A stretch of 6,747 nucleotides of DNA. Source: Acetobacteraceae bacterium. Lineage in GTDB: Bacteria > Pseudomonadota > Alphaproteobacteria > Acetobacterales > Acetobacteraceae. The notes under the pieces were generated by a model. It was not told where the DNA came from, did no database searches, and was given only the letters and a program-made list of their open reading frames with translations. A program made the position numbers and the translations under genes. Shown here piece after piece: positions 6,291 to 6,747 of this stretch. Each line of letters starts with the position of its first letter. Position 1 is the first letter of the stretch. Location of the stretch: positions 1 to 6,747 of the forward strand of contig JADYYZ010000022.1 in NCBI GenBank assembly GCA_020853405.1, read 5' to 3'.

Positions 6291-6698
6291 GGTGCCGATC
6301 TCCCGCTCTTTCTGCGACAGACGTCCTTTGGGACCCACGATGAAGTGACAACTGGTTGTTCCCGGGGGACCTTCGCAAGGCAGCCCAAGCATACCGGTCC
6401 TTTCGATATCGCACCAGTGCTATATGGGAATGTTCCGGCCTGCGAACTGGACGCCTGCGGGCGGTCCGGGCGGTGCGTTTGGCGCATGATCGCTTCAAAT
6501 TGAAGCGGTCATGCGCTGCAAGCCTTTGTTTGAGTGCGTGATTCACGTCTCCGGCGATTCCGCCTCCGACTATCACGCCCTAGCCGCGCGCCACCCCGCC
6601 AGGAAGATCAACTCTCTACGCGGCGGGACCCGGGAAATGGCAGGCCACACGCACGCCCCAGCGAAAACATCATCAACAGCAAGGCGCAGGAGCTGGCC
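6291..6698. promoter_or_regulatory. Divergent intergenic region (408 bases) with a large palindrome
   Basis: The stretch separates the minus-strand methyltransferase gene from the plus-strand GFA gene, so promoters for both are expected. A weak minus-strand candidate is ttcgca (6447-6442), 16 bases, then tatagc (about 6425-6420); I do not trust it strongly. The 35-bp palindrome at 6482-6516 is the main feature. A small inverted repeat cgtg-att-cacg (6537-6547) lies nearby. AGGAG (6688-6692) is the GFA ribosome site. The methyltransferase leader shows none of the SAM-II or SAH riboswitch core that I could recognise. No gene is supported here. Confidence 0.45.
6482..6516. repeat. 35-bp near-perfect palindrome between divergent genes
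   Basis: The left arm gcgcatgatcgcttcaa (6482-6498) and right arm ttgaagcggtcatgcgc (6500-6516) pair at 16 of 17 positions about the single central base 6499. The position suits either a two-sided operator between divergent promoters or a REP-like dispersed palindrome. As RNA it could fold only with a very tight or partly opened loop, which slightly favours a DNA-level role. Which of these applies is undecided. Confidence 0.85.
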
Positions 6699-6747
6699 AT
6701 GACATTTCCCCGGCAAGGCGGCTGCCAATGCAGCACGATCCGCTACG
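6699..6747 (+). CDS. GFA family (glutathione-dependent formaldehyde-activating-like) protein, N-terminal fragment
   Basis: Sixteen codons are visible from ATG 6699 to the right edge, reading MTFPRQGGCQCSTIRY. The GGCxCxxIRY opening is typical of GFA/CENP-V domain proteins, where the two cysteines (C9 and C11 here) start the zinc-binding set. AGGAG (6688-6692) precedes the ATG by 6 bases, which supports the start. The family was named for glutathione-dependent formaldehyde handling, but most members have no proven role. The remaining zinc cysteines and total length lie outside the window, so the call rests on a short motif plus a good ribosome site. Confidence 0.72.
   Translation, partial: MTFPRQGGCQCSTIRY

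Noticed and set aside
6291..6480. SAM-II or SAH riboswitch before the methyltransferase gene
   Set aside because: The leader was read on the minus strand and no recognisable conserved core of either class was seen. A covariance-model scan would be decisive; a significant hit would reverse this.
5280..6503. 407-codon plus-strand frame opposite the methyltransferase gene
   Set aside because: The minus strand carries all zinc ligands and family motifs; the plus frame shows none and also reads through both the repeat and the palindrome.

Overview
The window is GC-rich chromosomal DNA (GC well above 60 percent by eye) with third-position G/C bias, GTG/TTG starts and Shine-Dalgarno sites. This points to a high-GC proteobacterium. 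An alphaproteobacterium of the Rhodospirillales/Acetobacteraceae type is my best guess, from general protein flavour only; no rRNA or marker gene is present. I see no phage, IS transposase, tRNA, rRNA or CRISPR array.

Layout: (1) 1-176, minus: the first 58 codons of a 4-hydroxyphenylpyruvate dioxygenase gene, running off the left edge and beginning with a perfect 15-bp tandem repeat that encodes MHAPP three times. (2) 272-1291, minus: an AI-2E family (PerM-like) membrane protein. (3) 1292-1501: a divergent intergenic region with a second 15-bp tandem repeat. (4) 1502-2677, plus: an M20 metallo-amidohydrolase (hippurate hydrolase/aminoacylase type). (5) 2686-2792: a structured dispersed repeat (copy 1). 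(6) 2773-4440, plus: a large polytopic membrane protein of the DUF6311/GT-C-like kind whose only apparent start, a TTG, lies inside copy 1. (7) 4581-5141, plus: a DedA-family membrane protein. (8) 5202-5341: an AT-richer palindrome followed by copy 2 of the dispersed repeat in opposite orientation. (9) 5349-6290, minus: a zinc-dependent homocysteine S-methyltransferase family protein. (10) 6291-6698: a divergent intergenic region carrying a 35-bp near-perfect palindrome. (11) 6699-6747, plus: the start of a GFA-family protein, cut by the right edge.

The protein-coding genes are mostly ordinary metabolic and membrane genes and do not form one obvious pathway. The DUF6311-like and DedA genes may work together in the cell envelope (lipid-linked sugar handling and lipid-carrier flipping), but this is inference. 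The most notable signal is non-coding: two inverted copies of a roughly 106-bp repeat flank the DUF6311-like/DedA gene pair. Each copy folds into the same series of four short hairpins, with several compensatory base changes between copies. I did not find evidence of a wholly new multi-gene system.
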